From assembly GCA_037176725.1 (NCBI GenBank), contig JAZBRS010000039.1, positions 21,922,001 to 21,986,000 on the forward strand: DNA of 64,000 nt, given 5' to 3'. Source of the DNA: Posidonia oceanica. Taxonomy: Eukaryota; Streptophyta; Magnoliopsida; Alismatales; Posidoniaceae. The notes below the pieces were generated by a model. That model saw nothing but the letters and a program-made list of their open reading frames with translations, did not search any database and was not told where the DNA came from. Of the stretch, positions 1 through 12,839 are shown one piece after another. Position numbers and translations under genes: made by a program. Numbering within the stretch: the first letter of the stretch is position 1; each line of letters opens with the position of its first letter.

Positions 1-1442
1 GCTTTTCTTGTTGAGCATTTTAGGATATTGATTAGGATTTTTTAGGATTTATTTTTGTATTAATTAGGATTGTTTTTAGGTTTTTAAGTTTTAGTCTTCT
101 TGGGGTTTTTCTTTCTTAAGTCTTTTGGATTAGGTTTTTTTAATTTTTATTTGCTGACTTTTCTTGATGTTTTTTTAATTAGGTTTCTCTTGTTTGATTA
201 AGAGTCTTCAAGTCCTTTTGATGTGTTCTTCATTCTTTTTAATTGAGTTCTCAAATTGTTTTCCTTAAGTTTGTTAAGTTAAGCTTTTTCTTTCATTAAT
301 TACTTATCTTAGTGTTCTTAATTGTTTCACTTCTCTTTTAGGGTTTATTTTTTAATTCTTTTGGTAGGGTTTTCACTTTTGGTGGGTCTTGATTTTGTTT
401 TAGTTTTTTCCTAGATTTTTCAGTATTTTATTTTGGTTTGTTTCGCATTTTTTAGTTTGCATGCCTGATTTTCTTTTTAGCTTGATTTAGTCAAGTTTAA
501 GTTTTTTTAATTGATTGCTTAATATTTTTTAATTGTTTTCCTTAGAGTTCTGGTTTGTCTCTTTTATGTTTTGGAATTTTATGGATTTTTAGGGGTTTTT
601 ATGGGTTTTTGCAAAAGAAAGAAAAGGAGAAGAGAAGGAGGAAGAAAATGGAAAAAGGGAGAAATAAAAGGGAAAGAGATGAGTTGGAGGGAAATGATTT
701 TTTAAAATTCAGAGAAAATGCTAAAAATAAAATAAAAATAGGGATAAGATAGAGAAGGGATAGAAGCACAAAGGGGGCCCACAGCCAGGCCAGGGAAAGG
801 GCAAGAAGGGGATGAAAAGGGAGATGATAATCAGGAGAGAGAGAGAGGAGAGAGAAAATGATAATCCTGGAGAGAGAAAAGGATAATTTGGATGAAAGGG
901 GGTCTTAAGGGTTTTGGAATGAAGTGAAAATTGGTGAGTGGGTAGTCTAGGGTTTGAGGTGTTGGTCCTGAAGTTTCGGTTTGATTCTAAAAAGGTTTTG
1001 GAGGGGTTTCAAGGTGTAGAAAAAGGGGAGATTCACCTAGGTTTTCTAGGGTTTTTGGGAATGGGTTAGGTTTAGAAATTTCTAGGTTCTAGAGTAGGTT
1101 TGTTGAGTGGGTGGTGGTGGATTTTCCTATGGATTCTGGTCAAGTTTTGAGCTCGGGAAGAGGGGTAAAGGCTTAGGTCAAGTTGGCTAGTTTTGAAGGG
1201 TAAAAAGGAGGGTTAGGGTTTGGTTTTGGCTTGGGTTTTGGATGGTTTCAGGGTTAGGTTTTGGGACGGTTCCAGGGTAAGGTTTTGGGGTTAGAAAATG
1301 GGTGTGGTTCTAGGTTTGGCTTTGAGGTTTGAGCTGGAGTTTTGATTTGGGAAGAAGGATGAAGAGAAATGTGCGATTTTGGGTTTTTCCTAGCCGCCAG
1401 AGAGGTCCGCCGATTCAGCCTTGTCGAAATGGGGTGTCAACA
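1..1442 (-). mobile_element. Partial long LTR, Tat/Ogre-like family (copy A2)
   Basis: Read on the minus strand this begins with TGTTGACACCCC at 1442, the same start as the complete solo LTR at 9649 (+) and the copy at 4235 (-). It then shows the same order of blocks: a short CT-rich unique part, the conserved GGGCCC segment near 775, then a very AT-rich TTAGG/TTTTTAATT stretch that runs off the left edge. It is inserted inside copy A1, so its right end abuts A1 sequence at 1443. No coding domain is seen. The spacing from LTR start to the GGGCCC block is longer here (about 667 bp) than in the other two copies (about 510-520 bp), so this is a distinct, diverged copy and not a local duplication. 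Whether it is a solo LTR or the edge of a full element cannot be told from this window. Confidence 0.7.
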
Positions 1443-4235
1443 AGCAGCGGTTCTGGTCTGGAGCTCGCCGGAGAAGAAAGGGAGACGGCGGCACTGACTT
1501 CGGGCGGCAGGCTGCAGAACCCTAGTCTAGGGGGCTAGGAAGCAAGAGCGGCGGAGAACTAAGCTAGTGGAGAAGAAAAGTACCTGTTGCGCTGTCCGGA
1601 GCGTCCCCCCCGACGTGGGTGGGTTCTGCAGATGGCGGCAAGGTTCGTCCGGCTGATGGAGGGGTCGCCGATGGCTCGCGATCGCTTGGATCTACTCCAC
1701 GCGATCCTCCGATGCTTCCTGAACGGCTGGAGCGGAGGTTTGACGACTGGAGGAAGAAATAGAATTTTTGGGTGCGGAGAGGTCAGCCAGAGATAGGGGT
1801 GAGGGCTGTTGCTCCTCAGACCAGATGGAGGCTTCCAGCGGGCTTCTAGAGGTCAGGTGAAGGGTTCTGGAAGGTTAGATTGGGCAGTGGAGGCTTGGAG
1901 AAGGAGATGGCAGCTGAATGGATTTCTGGAAGAAAAGGGAGGCAAGTGTTTGCTGTGGTGGATTTGGTCGGTGAGGAGAACTGGAGGTGAAGCTTAGGTG
2001 GCTTAGGAAGGTGGTGTTTCAGGGAGTTGGGCGGTGGATTTTGGGAAGGTTTCGGGCTTAAAGGAGTTGGGAATTTTGGAAGGGGTGCTGTTGGGTTGCT
2101 GTTGAAGATTTTGGGTGGTTGGGGTGATTTCAGGGAAGGTTTCAAGCGTGGAAGGAGGGGGAAGGATGCTGGAGATTTGGGTGAGATTGGGGGATGGTTT
2201 TTGAGCGATTTGCTAGGCTGTGAAGGCTGGTTTCAGGTGGAAAGGAAGGAGGAGGAAAAGGTCTGATTTTGGAAGAGGAAGAAGAGGAGAATTGGGTGGC
2301 TCTCGTGCTCTGGATCGCTCTCTCTCTGGATTGGCAAAAGGGTGGTGAAGGAGAGGAATTGCTGGAGATTTTAACAGGAGGCACGAGGCTGCTGGTGATG
2401 GAGAGAGGCGACCGGCGAGGGTGACTGGCAATTAGTGCCTCCCCGGAAGAACCGCTGAGAGAAGAGAGGGCTGTAGGTGGAGGTGACTGAGAGGGTGGAA
2501 ATCGAATTTCAAAGAAGAGGAGGGAGTGTTGGTTTCGCGGGAAGAAGAAGCTGAAGAAGGAAGAGGAAGAAGAAGGGTGGAAGGGGAGAAGCGGCCGTGG
2601 GCTGGGCCTGACGCGGAAAAAAAAGAAAGAAAAAGAAAAGAAGGAAGGAGGGAGAAGGCCAACGGGCAGACCAAAAGAGAAAGGAAAATTGAAAAAGAAA
2701 GAAGAAGAAAGGAAGAAAAAGAAAGGAAGAAAAAGAAAGGAAGAAGAAGAAGGAGAAAATAAGAAAAAAATAAAAAAGTTTTGAAAACACTTTTTAAAGT
2801 AGTTGTTTTTATGTTAGGGTTTTTAATTAGGTTTTTTAAAGATTGTTTTTTAATTAGTTAATTAGGATTAGAAAGAGTTTTAGTTTTGATTTAAGTTTTC
2901 TTTAAATTGTTTTTGATTTGGTTTAAATGTTTGTTAAGTTTTCTTAATTGTTTTTTTTAGTTAAGTTTTTCTTGTTAGATTGAGATTTTTAATTAGGCTT
3001 TTTAATGGCTTGCTTTTTAATTAGTTAGGATGAGTTTTAGGTTTTTTTTATTTTAGTCTTTAGGATTCTCCTTAAGTTTTCTTTAATTTGTTTTTTGATT
3101 TTGTTTGTTAAGTTCTTTTAATATTTTTTTAGTTAAGTTTTTTTTGTTAAGTTTTTAATTAAGTTTTTAAATTGTTTTAAATTTTTTGATTGTTTCTTTT
3201 AGTTTTGTTACTTGTTTTTTTTAATTATTTATCTTAGGGTTTCTTAATTGCTTCTTTTTCCTTTTCCTTTTTTCCTAGGTTTTGTTGTATGTTATTTTTA
3301 AAAGGGCTTTTGCTTTTTTGTTTGTTTTGATTCTATTTTTCTTTTGTTGTTTTTTAATTTCTTTTTCTTTTGTTTGTTATGTATTTTTTAGATTGCATTC
3401 ATGGTTTCCTTTTTTAGTTGGACTTAGTTAGGTTTTTGTTTTTAATTGTTCGTTTAAGTTTTTAATTATTTCTTTTTAGGATTTTGATTTGTTTTTTCCT
3501 TGTTTTAAAGTTTTAAACGTTTTTAAAGGTTTTTTAAAGATTTAGTGGAAGGAAGGAAAAGAAAAAGAAAAGGAAGATGGAAAGGAAGAAATGGAGAAGG
3601 AAAGAAGAAAGAGAGGAGTGGAAGGAAAATAAATATTAGAAAATCAAGGAATAAGCTAAAAATAAGATAAAAATATAAATAACATACAGAAGAGATAGAT
3701 GCACAAGGTGGGCCCACAGCCAAGCAAGAAAAAGAGAGAGAAGGGAGTGAAAAGAAGGAGAATAAGAAGGAGAGAGAGAGAGGAGAGAGAAAAGAATAAT
3801 CTAGGAGAGAGAAAAGGATAATTTGGATAAATGAAGGGGTTAAAGGTTTAGGAATGAGGTGAAATTTGGTGGGTGTGTGGCCTACGGTCTCTAGTGTTGG
3901 ACCTAGGATTTGGATTTAGATTTTGGAAGGTTTTGGAGGGGTTTTGAGGTGTAGAAAAAGGGTAGTTTTGCCTAGGTTTTTCTAGGATTTTTGGGAGTGG
4001 TTTTGGTTTGAAATTTGTAAGGGTTTTTGGTGGGTTTGCTAAGTTAGCAAGGGTGAGTTTTCCTATGGTTTTTGGGTAGTTTTTGGGCTTGGGAAATGAG
4101 TGTGATTCTAAGCTAGGTTTGGGCTTGATTTGAAGAGATGGATGAAAGGAAAAGTGTAGGTTTGGACCTAGATTTGGATTCAGAAGCCACCAGAAGATTC
4201 CAATTGATTCAGCCTGTCAAAATGGGGTGTCAACA
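1443..4235 (-). mobile_element. Partial long LTR, Tat/Ogre-like family (copy A1)
   Basis: On the minus strand the LTR starts with TGTTGACACCCC at 4235 and runs to 1443, colinear with positions 9649 to about 12,500 of the complete copy: polypurine-rich block, AT-rich block (2780-3520), GGCCC-rich block near 2600, then GC-richer sequence. It is cut at 1443 by the same-family copy A2 (candidate target duplication AGCAG at 1443-1447; the other side is outside the window). At its 5' end it sits in the TA-rich tract of the Tekay-type LTR that continues at 4236. The ORFs in this stretch are low-complexity products of the GA/CT-rich LTR and are not genes. Confidence 0.75.
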
Positions 4236-4877
4236 TATATATTTTTTATTATTTTTTATTTTATATTGAGGGCTGAGTTCCCGAGGTGGATGGACTCCTG
4301 CACGGGGTAGTTCTCCACGGCAGTGCAGTAGAGACCAGGGTTCGAGACCCTGACGACTGCTTGTGGCTGGTCGGTTGCCTGTGGCCAAGGTGACTCGACA
4401 GGTTTTGTGCTGTGTGCGTGTGTTGTGGTTTTGTGTTGGTTTTAGCTGTGGTTTTAGCTTTTTGGAAGTGCATAAAATGATTTCATAGATGCACGTGACT
4501 TCCAAAAGAAATAAAGGCTATGATTTAAAATGCATGTTTTTAGAAAAGAACTTTCTGTTTGATCGGCAGTCGTGTTTTGCGAGATTTTGTCGTTTCTTCC
4601 CGGATTGGTTTTTGATAGGCTCATATTGGGTGACAATAGATGTCACTCATGTGTATCTCCTTGTGATTTTGTTTGTAGGTGCAGAGTAAGAAGTTGCAGT
4701 CCATTCTAGTGCACAAAGTTGGAGCCACATAGCCGCACACCACAGGTCTTGGGTAGAGTAGCCCTTGTTAATTTTATTGTTGTAATTAGTTCAAATTCCT
4801 GCAATATTGTTAGTTATTCATTTAATAATTGCCTTGGGTAGTATTGATACTAAGTTATGGCGCCGGGGGGCGTTATA
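4236..4877 (+). mobile_element. 3' part of the 5' LTR of a Tekay-like element
   Basis: This block is nearly the same as 24,540-25,177 and more distantly like the end of the 26,788-29,696 LTR. It begins in a TA-rich tract where copy A1 inserted, and ends CGTTATA, a decayed form of the GTTACA end seen at 25,177 and 29,696. A methionine-type primer binding site follows three bases later, which fixes this as a 5' LTR and the element as plus-strand. The first part of the LTR must lie beyond copy A1, left of the window. Confidence 0.8.
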
Positions 4878-4880
4878 GAG

Positions 4881-4898
4881 TGGTATCAGAGCTTAGGT
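4881..4898 (+). promoter_or_regulatory. Primer binding site (initiator tRNA-Met type)
   Basis: TGGTATCAGAGCTTAGGT matches the usual plant Ty3/gypsy and Ty1/copia PBS complementary to the 3' end of initiator tRNA-Met. It lies three bases after the LTR end at 4877. Confidence 0.85.
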
Positions 4899-5019
4899 TC
4901 ACTAAGTGCACTAGCTTAGGGTATTCGGTCTAGTGGCTCCGTAGGACTGCATAACGTAGATCAATTGCACCTAAATTGTTTTCCATTTTTGTGTGTAATT
5001 TGTTGTGGTTGTAGAATTC

Positions 5020-6069
5020 CGCCCCGAGTTAGACGCAGAGGGAAGACTCCTACATCAAGCACTAAGGCTAGCAAGGGAAGCCGATGGTGGGAGATGCAGT
5101 AGGAGCTGAGTAGCATGATGTGGGGGTTCATGCAGTCCCTCGAAAGTGGAAATACTGACGAGACTAAGAGCGACCCATGGCTGAAGGAATTAAGTCGCCT
5201 GCTTGCTCCATCCTTCATCAGCAGAGGCAAACCTGTGGACTACAAGGCTTGGCTATGGAAGATGGAGAAGATTCTCGAGAGTATGGAGTGCCTGAAGGAG
5301 AAATGGGTACGACTGGCTTCCTTTCTGTTTGAGGGTGACGTTGAGCAGTGGTGGAGAGCCACATGGCATCTGAAGTTTCCAGACTCGGACCTGCTGATGA
5401 TCTCTTGGGGAGACTTCTAGGATGCCTTTTACGAGAAGTACTTCCCCGACCACGAGGTTGGATAGAGAATTCAAAAACCTGCAGCAAGGAAGCAAGTCGG
5501 TGGCTGAGTATGAAGCTACCATCTCTCGTTCGGAGCAGTTTGCACAGTCTTTTGATTCAGGAGAGCGTAGAGCCAAGAGGTTTGTGGAAGGCTTGAACCC
5601 AGGACTCAGACTGAAGGTCATGGGCTATCGATGCTGAACTTTGTTCGATGTAGTGGATCTGGCTACTCAGTTTGAGGATGAATATAAGCAGTACATGGAG
5701 AGTCAGCCCAAAGGGAAGGGCAAAATGTTTGCTTCACAACCTTCTAGGATACTTTGCTCTAAGGGTACTGCAAGTTCTGGAAAGAAAATGAAGAAGTGCA
5801 CCAGCACAACCACCGATGGGAGACGCAGCTTTGCTGGGAGAAGAAGTTTTGGGTTCAATCAGACTGGATCTAGAAGTGGTTCGCAGGCAGTAAGTGGTTG
5901 TTTCGTCTGTGGGCAAACGGGGCATGTTGCGGCACAGTGTCCTCACCGATAGCAATATCTGGGCAGCATAGTATGCTAGAACTGCAGAAAAGCTGGCCAT
6001 TTTTAGTGGAACTGCCTTGATCCTCCAAAGAAAGTTGAGGATGCACCGCGTCAACCCACCAAAGGATGC
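5020..6069 (+). pseudogene. Tekay-like gag with two CCHC zinc knuckles (broken)
   Basis: Capsid/nucleocapsid part of a Ty3/gypsy chromovirus polyprotein. The retrotransposon gag core is readable at about 5115-5460 (WLWKMEKILESM, then DAFYEKYFPDHE) and continues in another frame at 5458-5637 (DREFKNLQQGSKSVAEYEAT). A first CX2CX4HX4C knuckle (CFVCGQTGHVAAQC) lies at about 5901-5942 and a second, with stops inside, follows at about 5973-6015. The reading frame has a stop near 5102, a TAG at 5418-5420, a frameshift near 5458 and further stops. The frame runs into the inserted minus-strand element at 6070 and resumes with the protease after 23,222. Inert as a gene. Confidence 0.85.
6065..6069. 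repeat. Left target-site duplication of the 17-kb element
   Basis: GATGC directly before the LTR at 6070; its partner is GACTC at 23,223-23,227. Both are one change away from GACGC, which would restore Lys-Gly-Arg-Val-Phe in the interrupted gag-protease frame. Confidence 0.6.
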
Positions 6070-7841
6070 TGTAGACATGGATTTGGGGTGTTCGATGAAG
6101 GTGTCGGCGCTTCCACTACGTCGATGATTTATGTGATCGCCACTTGTTGATTTGCGGTGCTGGCTGACAAGGTGCCTGCAGGAGATGTAGATGGATGTGG
6201 GTCGTCGGCTCACTGGATCAGCAGCAGGATGTTGTCCAGCGGCATCCTCATGCTATGTGATGTATTTCTTCCCTTCAAAACAAATAAAACAAATCTAGGT
6301 AAGTTTGGGCGTGTAGTAAACAATAACAGAAGAGCATGAAATAGCATAAACTAGTAAAACTAATATTAACCGGGGGATGGTTCCTCACATGCATATGCTA
6401 TGGGGCCTATTTAAGGAATGCAATAATGTAATAAAAAAGTAGATTGGAACAAATACTCCATTCACCCTCATGCTGTATACTGTGAGATGAGGAAGTGGAG
6501 GCACGGATGGAGCTCCGGAGGCTATGGATCTCTTGGATCTAGGTTTTTCTCACATGATTTTGACAAAGGTTGGTCAGAGTAGAGGGGCTATAGCTCTCTC
6601 AGGATGTAGCACTCAAAGGTCACTTCACTTTGGAGAATGTCTCACCACTCTAGGAAAATACCTCTCAACTCTAGTCAAGAAATTGCCTCGCAACTTTTGG
6701 AAGTGCCTCCGATCCTCAAAAATGCCTCCCCTTGAGCTCTAGCTCTTGGGGCCTATTTATAGAATTTTGGGGCATCAGATAGGACGAGTGGAAGCTTCTA
6801 GATACGAATTTAAAATTAAAAATCAAATATTTTTACTAGTCACCGCATGAACCAGCAACAAGCATAAATATCGTGTTTTAATGACGTGGAAATGACGTGG
6901 AGGCTCGCTCATTGGATAACAAAATAGTCCATATCAGCTAGTCGCCGGTAGCACCGGCGCCGAGCCATAGATATTTTGTTCTTAACGACTTGGAAATGAT
7001 GTAGAGGCTCGCTTATTAGATAACGAACTAGTCCACATAAGCTAGTTACCACTGTGATCGGTGGCGAGCTACCAAGATCCACATTTTTCTATAATTTTCT
7101 AGAATCTTAGTTGCTATGATATATATGATATACCATATATTTAAGTGCTAGAAAAATCATAGAAATATTAATAATAATGGGAAAAATGTTAGAATATTTT
7201 ATAAAAATCCCATATTTTATATTAAAGCCTAGGATGACGAAATATGCTGAGAGAGAGTGGCAGGACGCTCGTCACGTACTAACATGGCGACGACACTCAA
7301 GGAGTCGCCAGTGGTACTGGCGACGAGTACTATCACCGCATGTGGAGGCAACAAGTTGGTCTTTTTGTATTTTCCCCTGTCTTTTATATTAATCCATAGA
7401 GATTCGTTAAAAGCCTAGAAAACTTCAGAAATTCCATGAAATCATAAAAATATTTCATTTAACATTAAAATAATCAAATCTGCCACTAATTTGAATGCAA
7501 TGAGAGTATGAACTCTGCCACAGCTAATAAACTTGCATTAAATAATGTTAAAGGGACTCAAACTTGCCACTAGCTTGAGTAGAATCAGAGTGTTAGCTCT
7601 ACCATAGCCAACAAACTTATACTGAGAACAGTGTTTAAGATACTCAAACTTGCCACTAGTTTGAGTATGTCAGCTCTTCCACTGCTAATGACCTTGAATC
7701 AAGTAAAATCAGGTGATGTTCTTAAATAAATCATGGAAAATCTGGAAAATGTGTTATAAGTCCTTAGTTTTGTGATTTAGGGCACCTCAAGGTTTCCTAT
7801 CATTAATTAACTCTCGAAAATGCGAAAATGGGATATCTACA
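6070..7841 (-). repeat. 3' LTR of the 17-kb gag-protease element
   Basis: 1772 bp, TGTAGACATGG at the low end and GGGATATCTACA at the high end, matching 21,471-23,222 over its whole length. On the minus strand it begins TGTAGATATCCC. Short plus-strand ORFs at 6157-6339, 6524-6742 and 7177-7392 are LTR sequence and not genes. Confidence 0.9.
6753..6762 (-). promoter_or_regulatory. LTR TATA box
   Basis: On the minus strand CTATAAATAG, followed by GCCCC, in a GC-flanked context typical of plant TATA boxes; agrees with minus-strand transcription of gag-protease. The matching site in the 5' LTR (22,139-22,148) reads CTAAAAATAG, so the LTR that would drive expression carries the weaker version. 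Confidence 0.6.
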
Positions 7842-7856
7842 GATGTCCCTCCTTGG
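7842..7856 (-). promoter_or_regulatory. Polypurine tract of the 17-kb element
   Basis: Minus strand CCAAGGAGGGACATC directly precedes the LTR start TGTAGATATCCC, as expected for the plus-strand priming site of an element read leftward. Confidence 0.55.
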
Positions 7857-9643
7857 AGTTGATCTTGGAACAAGATTAGCTCAAAGGTAAGAATGATGTC
7901 CCATTGAGCATTTCCTGAAAAAGGAAGCTCTATCTCAAACAGTCCGCCACTAGGGATAAAAAAGATAAAAAGAAAGGGAGTGAACACATTTAGTTTCGGG
8001 AGATTGTCACATAACCGAATGGTTCGATTAAATGCCATCATATTGAAGACTCAAACATGGAAGGGTCAAGCTGGTTTCGAAGCAATGTGTCATAGCCGGT
8101 GTCGAGACCATGTCAACCATGTGGAGTTAACTTCAACGGGGCAGAAACTAAGGAGAAGATCGTAGGGAATTACCCTATCGCCGATCGAAAGGAAAAAACA
8201 TGTCATTCTGTTTGAGAGTTTACTCAGATTGGAATGGTAAAAAGATAGGTAGGAATTGGGTTGATTTTGGGAGGATCACATTTTCTAAGGGTTTCTAACA
8301 CTCTTGAAGAACATCACTCTATCCGTGCTCCACTTCCAATGCAATGAGAAATAATGCATGGATGCATGATTCAAGCAAACAATGTTGATGCAAGGTCAAC
8401 ACATAGTGCAATGAATGGTCCATATGATAGGTTAGGCCGGCGGGGTACGGTTGGTCCTAAACCATATAGACATATGCTAAATGAATGAATGCAATTTGTT
8501 GTGGTCAAATGTTTTCCATCCTCGAGTGTGACCAGTACTCTCGGGAAAGGACCGTCATCCCACAACTCGATTTGGCAAGTAAAGGAATCCTATGATTAAA
8601 GAACCGGGTGAGGGAGCGAACCCTTCCCTTGCTAAACCGGTGTTTGCCCTCTAGGCGAAGAGGATGTGTCTCTACACATTGTACGAGCTCCAAAGGCATG
8701 AGCTCAATCTTCGACCTTGCTCTGGCTCGGGCCGAAATTTTCATCTTTTGTTGTAGGGCCTGGAATTTGCCTGAGTTACCTAACATATGGTAGGATTTAT
8801 ACCTGCACACTTAATAACATATGTTAGTAATCACAGGTGAACATTTCCCAGCTTCCTAGGAGATTGATTAAGTTACTCTTGCCTAGGAAATATTTCTGAA
8901 AATTAGTCACTTAATCAATATTATTTACTCTTACATGCCTGGGAATTAGATGGAGGGAATTAGTCTTGGCCTCAGCTAAGAGATGGAAAACCGGAGCCCA
9001 GTGGATGCCGATTGTAAGTCATCCATAGATGCTCTAAAGATCATTGCAGAAGCAGTTTCTTTGTTGAGAGAACACACCCAAGCCATGAGACATGCTTGAG
9101 TAAGACGTTGACTCCAATTCCGAGGAGAATCGATTGTTGCATCACCGACCAGACTAATTCCAGTTTCCCTACTAACTAAGTTCTCACTTGTATGTAGGGT
9201 GGATGGCACTTCTTTTGGGTTTTTCTCTTAGATTTACTAATTTTTTGAATTTTTAGATTTTCTAATTGGGTTTTCTAATTTTTTGGAGTTTTGGATTTTC
9301 TATTTTTTTTTTTTTTTTGGATTTTCTTATTTTTTGGATTTTTTGGACTTTCTAATTTTTTTGGATTTTCTAATAGGGAAAAGATGAGTACCTACTTTAA
9401 GCCTTAGCCTAGGATTTGCCTTGGCCATTTGAGTGTTCCGTACAATTGTGGGCATGTCCCTTGTGTCATGTCCGTACCTTTTAGGGACTTCAGTCCACTC
9501 ACTAGTCCTTAATGGTTTGTCATTCCCTTAGCATTTTCGGTGCTTGACTACCCAGGGTTGCTTGCTCTTTGCCTATGAGTGAGATAGGATGGGGGAGGCT
9601 TGAAGTACAGCAAGCTCTCAATGTTGGCTTAAGTTTAAGTTCT
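7857..9643 (-). other. 3' untranslated internal region of the 17-kb element
   Basis: About 1.8 kb between the 3' LTR and the nested solo LTR. I find no conserved domain on either strand; the short minus-strand ORFs (8505-8810, 8976-9209) are unrecognised. A T-rich run with repeated GATTTTCTAATTTTTTGG-like words lies at 9225-9375. Confidence 0.5.
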
Positions 9644-9648
9644 GCTTG
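9644..9648. repeat. Target-site duplication GCTTG (left)
   Basis: GCTTG immediately before TGTTGACACC; an identical GCTTG follows the element's terminal CA at 15,726-15,730. Confidence 0.85.
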
Positions 9649-12600
9649 TGTTGACACCCCATTTTGACAGGCCAGATTGATTGGAATCTTCTGGTGGCTT
9701 CTGAACCCAAACCTAGGTCCAAGCTCACACCATTCTCTCCCTCTTTCCCCTCAAAACAAGCCCAAACTCAACCTAAGATTACCCCCTTTCCTGAACCCGA
9801 AAACTACCCAAAATCCATAGGAAAACTCACCCCTCCTGACTTAACAAACCCACCAAAAAGCCCTTAAAATCTCAGACCAAAACCACTCCCAAAAATCCTA
9901 GGAAACTTAGGCAAAACTACCCTTTTTCTACATCTCAAAACCCCTCCAAAACCTTCTCAAAACCAAACCAAAACCCTGGGAGCAAGACTAGAGATCCTAG
10001 ACTACACACCCGTCAAATTTCACCCCTTTTCGAAACCTCTAAGACCTCCTTTTAGCCAAATTATCGTTTTCTCTCTCTTAGATTATCCTTTTCTCTCTCC
10101 TCTCTCTCTCTTGATTATCCTCCTCCTTTTCACCCCCTTTTCTCCCGCTTTTTTGCCTGGCTGTGGGCCCCCCTTGTGCTTCCATCTGTTCTCCATCTTA
10201 TTCCTATTTTTATCTTATTTTTATCATTTTCTCTGATTTTCTAATATTTATTTTCCTTCCACTCCTATCTTTCCCCTTTCCTCCTCCATTTCCTCCTCTT
10301 TTTTTCCTTTCCCCTTTCTTTTCCTTTCTTCCACTAAATCCTCAAAAACCTATAAAAACCTTAAAAAATCCGTAAAACTCTGAAACAAAAGAAAAAACAA
10401 ATCAAAACCCTAAAAAGAAATAATTAAAAAACTTAAACAAACAATTAAAACAAAAACCTAACTAAATCCAACTAAAAAGAGAAATTAAGAATGCAATCCA
10501 AAAAATACAAAATAAACAAAAGAAAATGTTGCAAAATCAAGTAAAAAAAAAACCTAAATATGATTAAAACGAAACAAAAGAAAAACCTCATTTAAAATAA
10601 TAAAAAGGAACCCTAAAAGAGAAGAAAGCAATCAAAAACACTAAGACAGGCAACTAATTAAAAAACACTTAAAAGAAACAATCAAAAACTTGAAACAATT
10701 TAAAGCATTCGATTAAGAAACTCAACAAGAGAAATTTAACTAAAAAAAACCTTAAAGGATTCTAACAAACAAAATCAGAAAATAATTTAAAAAGAAAACT
10801 AAAGAAAATCCTAAAAAACTAAAAGACTAAAACTCCTCCTAGTTAATTAAGAAACAAGCCACTAAGAAGCCTAATTAGAAATGCCAACACTTAATTAAAA
10901 AACTCGACAAGGGAAACTTAACTAAAAAAAAACAAACAACTAAAAATGTTAACAAGTATTAAAACCAAATCAAAAATAATCTAAAGAAAACATAATTCTT
11001 AAAAACTTAAGTCAAGACTAAAACCCTTTCTAATCCTAATTAATTAAAAAAAAAGAAAAAAACAACAATCTCTAAAAACATAATTAAAAAAACCTAACTT
11101 GAAAACAACACCCTTAAAGCATTTTCAAAATCTTTCCCATTTTACTTTTATTTTAATTTTATTTCCCTCCTTTCTCTTCTTCTTTTTTTTTTTTTTTTTC
11201 TTCCTTTCCACTTTCCTTTCTTTCTTTTTCTTTCTTCTTCTTTCTTGGGCCCGGTCCAGCCCACTCCTCCTCTCCTCCTCCCTTTCTTTTCCTTTCTTTT
11301 TTTCTTCCTTTTCTTCGCGCCCGCGCAAGGCCCGGCCCACAGCCATCTCCACCTCTCCTCCCTTCTTCTTCCTCTCCCGCCTTCCTCTGAACTCTCTGCA
11401 ACTTCTGCCAGTGGTCAGCCCTACGGACGACAGCGTCGTCCTCGCTCCTGACACGCCTCGCACGCCTCCTGCTCGAGCTGGACCGGCGTGCGCCGAACGC
11501 TGTCCTCGCGCCTGCCACGCCTGCTCCAAGCCTCTGCTGGCTGCCAGAAGAAGGTTGCAGGTCAGGTGGGTGGAGAACCTTCGGAGTCCAGCCTTTTCAC
11601 CTTCCAGAATAAACCCCGGGAGGAAGAGATCTTCACCAGGACTTCCCCAGCCTGAGAGAGAGGAGAATTCCCCTCAGCTCCACCCAAAAAGACCAAGAAC
11701 TTCCTCCCCTTCAGTTCGAGTGAAACGAGAGCATCAAACACCACCAAAACCACTCGGAATTGGCCCCCGAATCTCACCGAAACCTCCAGCTTTCCTTCCC
11801 TCCATCCCGCACCCAAAAACCAATCCAGAAAACACCCCGAGTCCACCTGATATCCACTGCAGAACCCAACTCCAACCTCTCCTGAAATCGCCACCACCAC
11901 AGGCCTTCCATCCGTCCCAAACTTCTCCCAGTTACTCGCCTGAACTCCACCTCCCTAAGCCACCCGACCTTCAGCCCAGCAGCCCACCACAGGCCGAAAC
12001 CTCCACCACAAACAGTTACCTCTCCCTCTGACCAGAAAACCAGCCGGCCAGCAAACTCCACCCACAGCCTCCCAAAACCTAATTCAACTGCCCAGAATCC
12101 TTTACCAGACCTCTAGCAATCTTCCAGAAGATCCCATCCGGCCTAAGGAGCAGCGGACACCCCCCCGGTCTCCAGCTGCCTCTGCGAACCCAAAATCAGC
12201 CGGATCTTCCGCCGATCTTCGCAACAGCCTTCCAGACATCCAGGAAGCTCCGAAGGGTCGCTCTGAGGCAATTCCAATCTTCCCGAGCCATCAACGCCCC
12301 CTCCTCTCACCAGGCGAACTCCACCGGCGACCTCCGAAACTGCCTGCGTCAGGAGGGCTTCTCAGACACGGAAACAGGTAAACTCCTATCCCTCTAGCCT
12401 AATCTACCTCCCCTCTTGCTTTTCCACCCCTTAGAATAGGTTTTTCTTCGCTCCTGCGCCGAGTCAACTCCGGTCAGAGTCGTCTTCTCCGGCGAGCATC
12501 TCCGTGCGTCCCTCCGCTCCGGTCAGCAGAACGGCGTTCCAGCAGCACCCTCCAGTCCGCACGAGCCTTAGGAACACGCTCCGGCCCTCGGATCGCCGCG

Positions 12601-12839
12601 TCGTCGCGTCGATCGCTCGGAGCGCGCTTCTGAAACTTTGCAGACCTCCGGTGGCTCCTCCGGCTCGTTCCAGTCCGCGTCAAGCTCCGTCGAGCATCGT
12701 CCGACCTCCGTCAGGACCTGGAGACGCTTCCCCGCCGGTCTACGCAGCCCCAACACCCCTGTGTCGGCGTTCATGGACGCTGGCAGCTTGCTGCTATAGT
12801 ATCCATGGCCGCCGACCTCTGCACTGTTCATTTATTTTT

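Noticed and set aside
1..560. Degenerate TTAGG-type tract as telomeric or subtelomeric DNA
   Set aside because: The unit is irregular (TTTTTAATTAGG) and the same tract occurs at the matching place in the other two LTR copies, so it is part of the LTR.
2509..2790. Phe/Leu-rich minus frame and Lys/Glu/Arg-rich plus frame
   Set aside because: Purine-rich LTR tract; both strands open, no domain.
11099..12031. 310-codon plus-strand frame in the solo LTR
   Set aside because: Phe/Ser/Pro-rich low-complexity product of CT-rich LTR sequence, open on the other strand too, and not kept in the two other copies.
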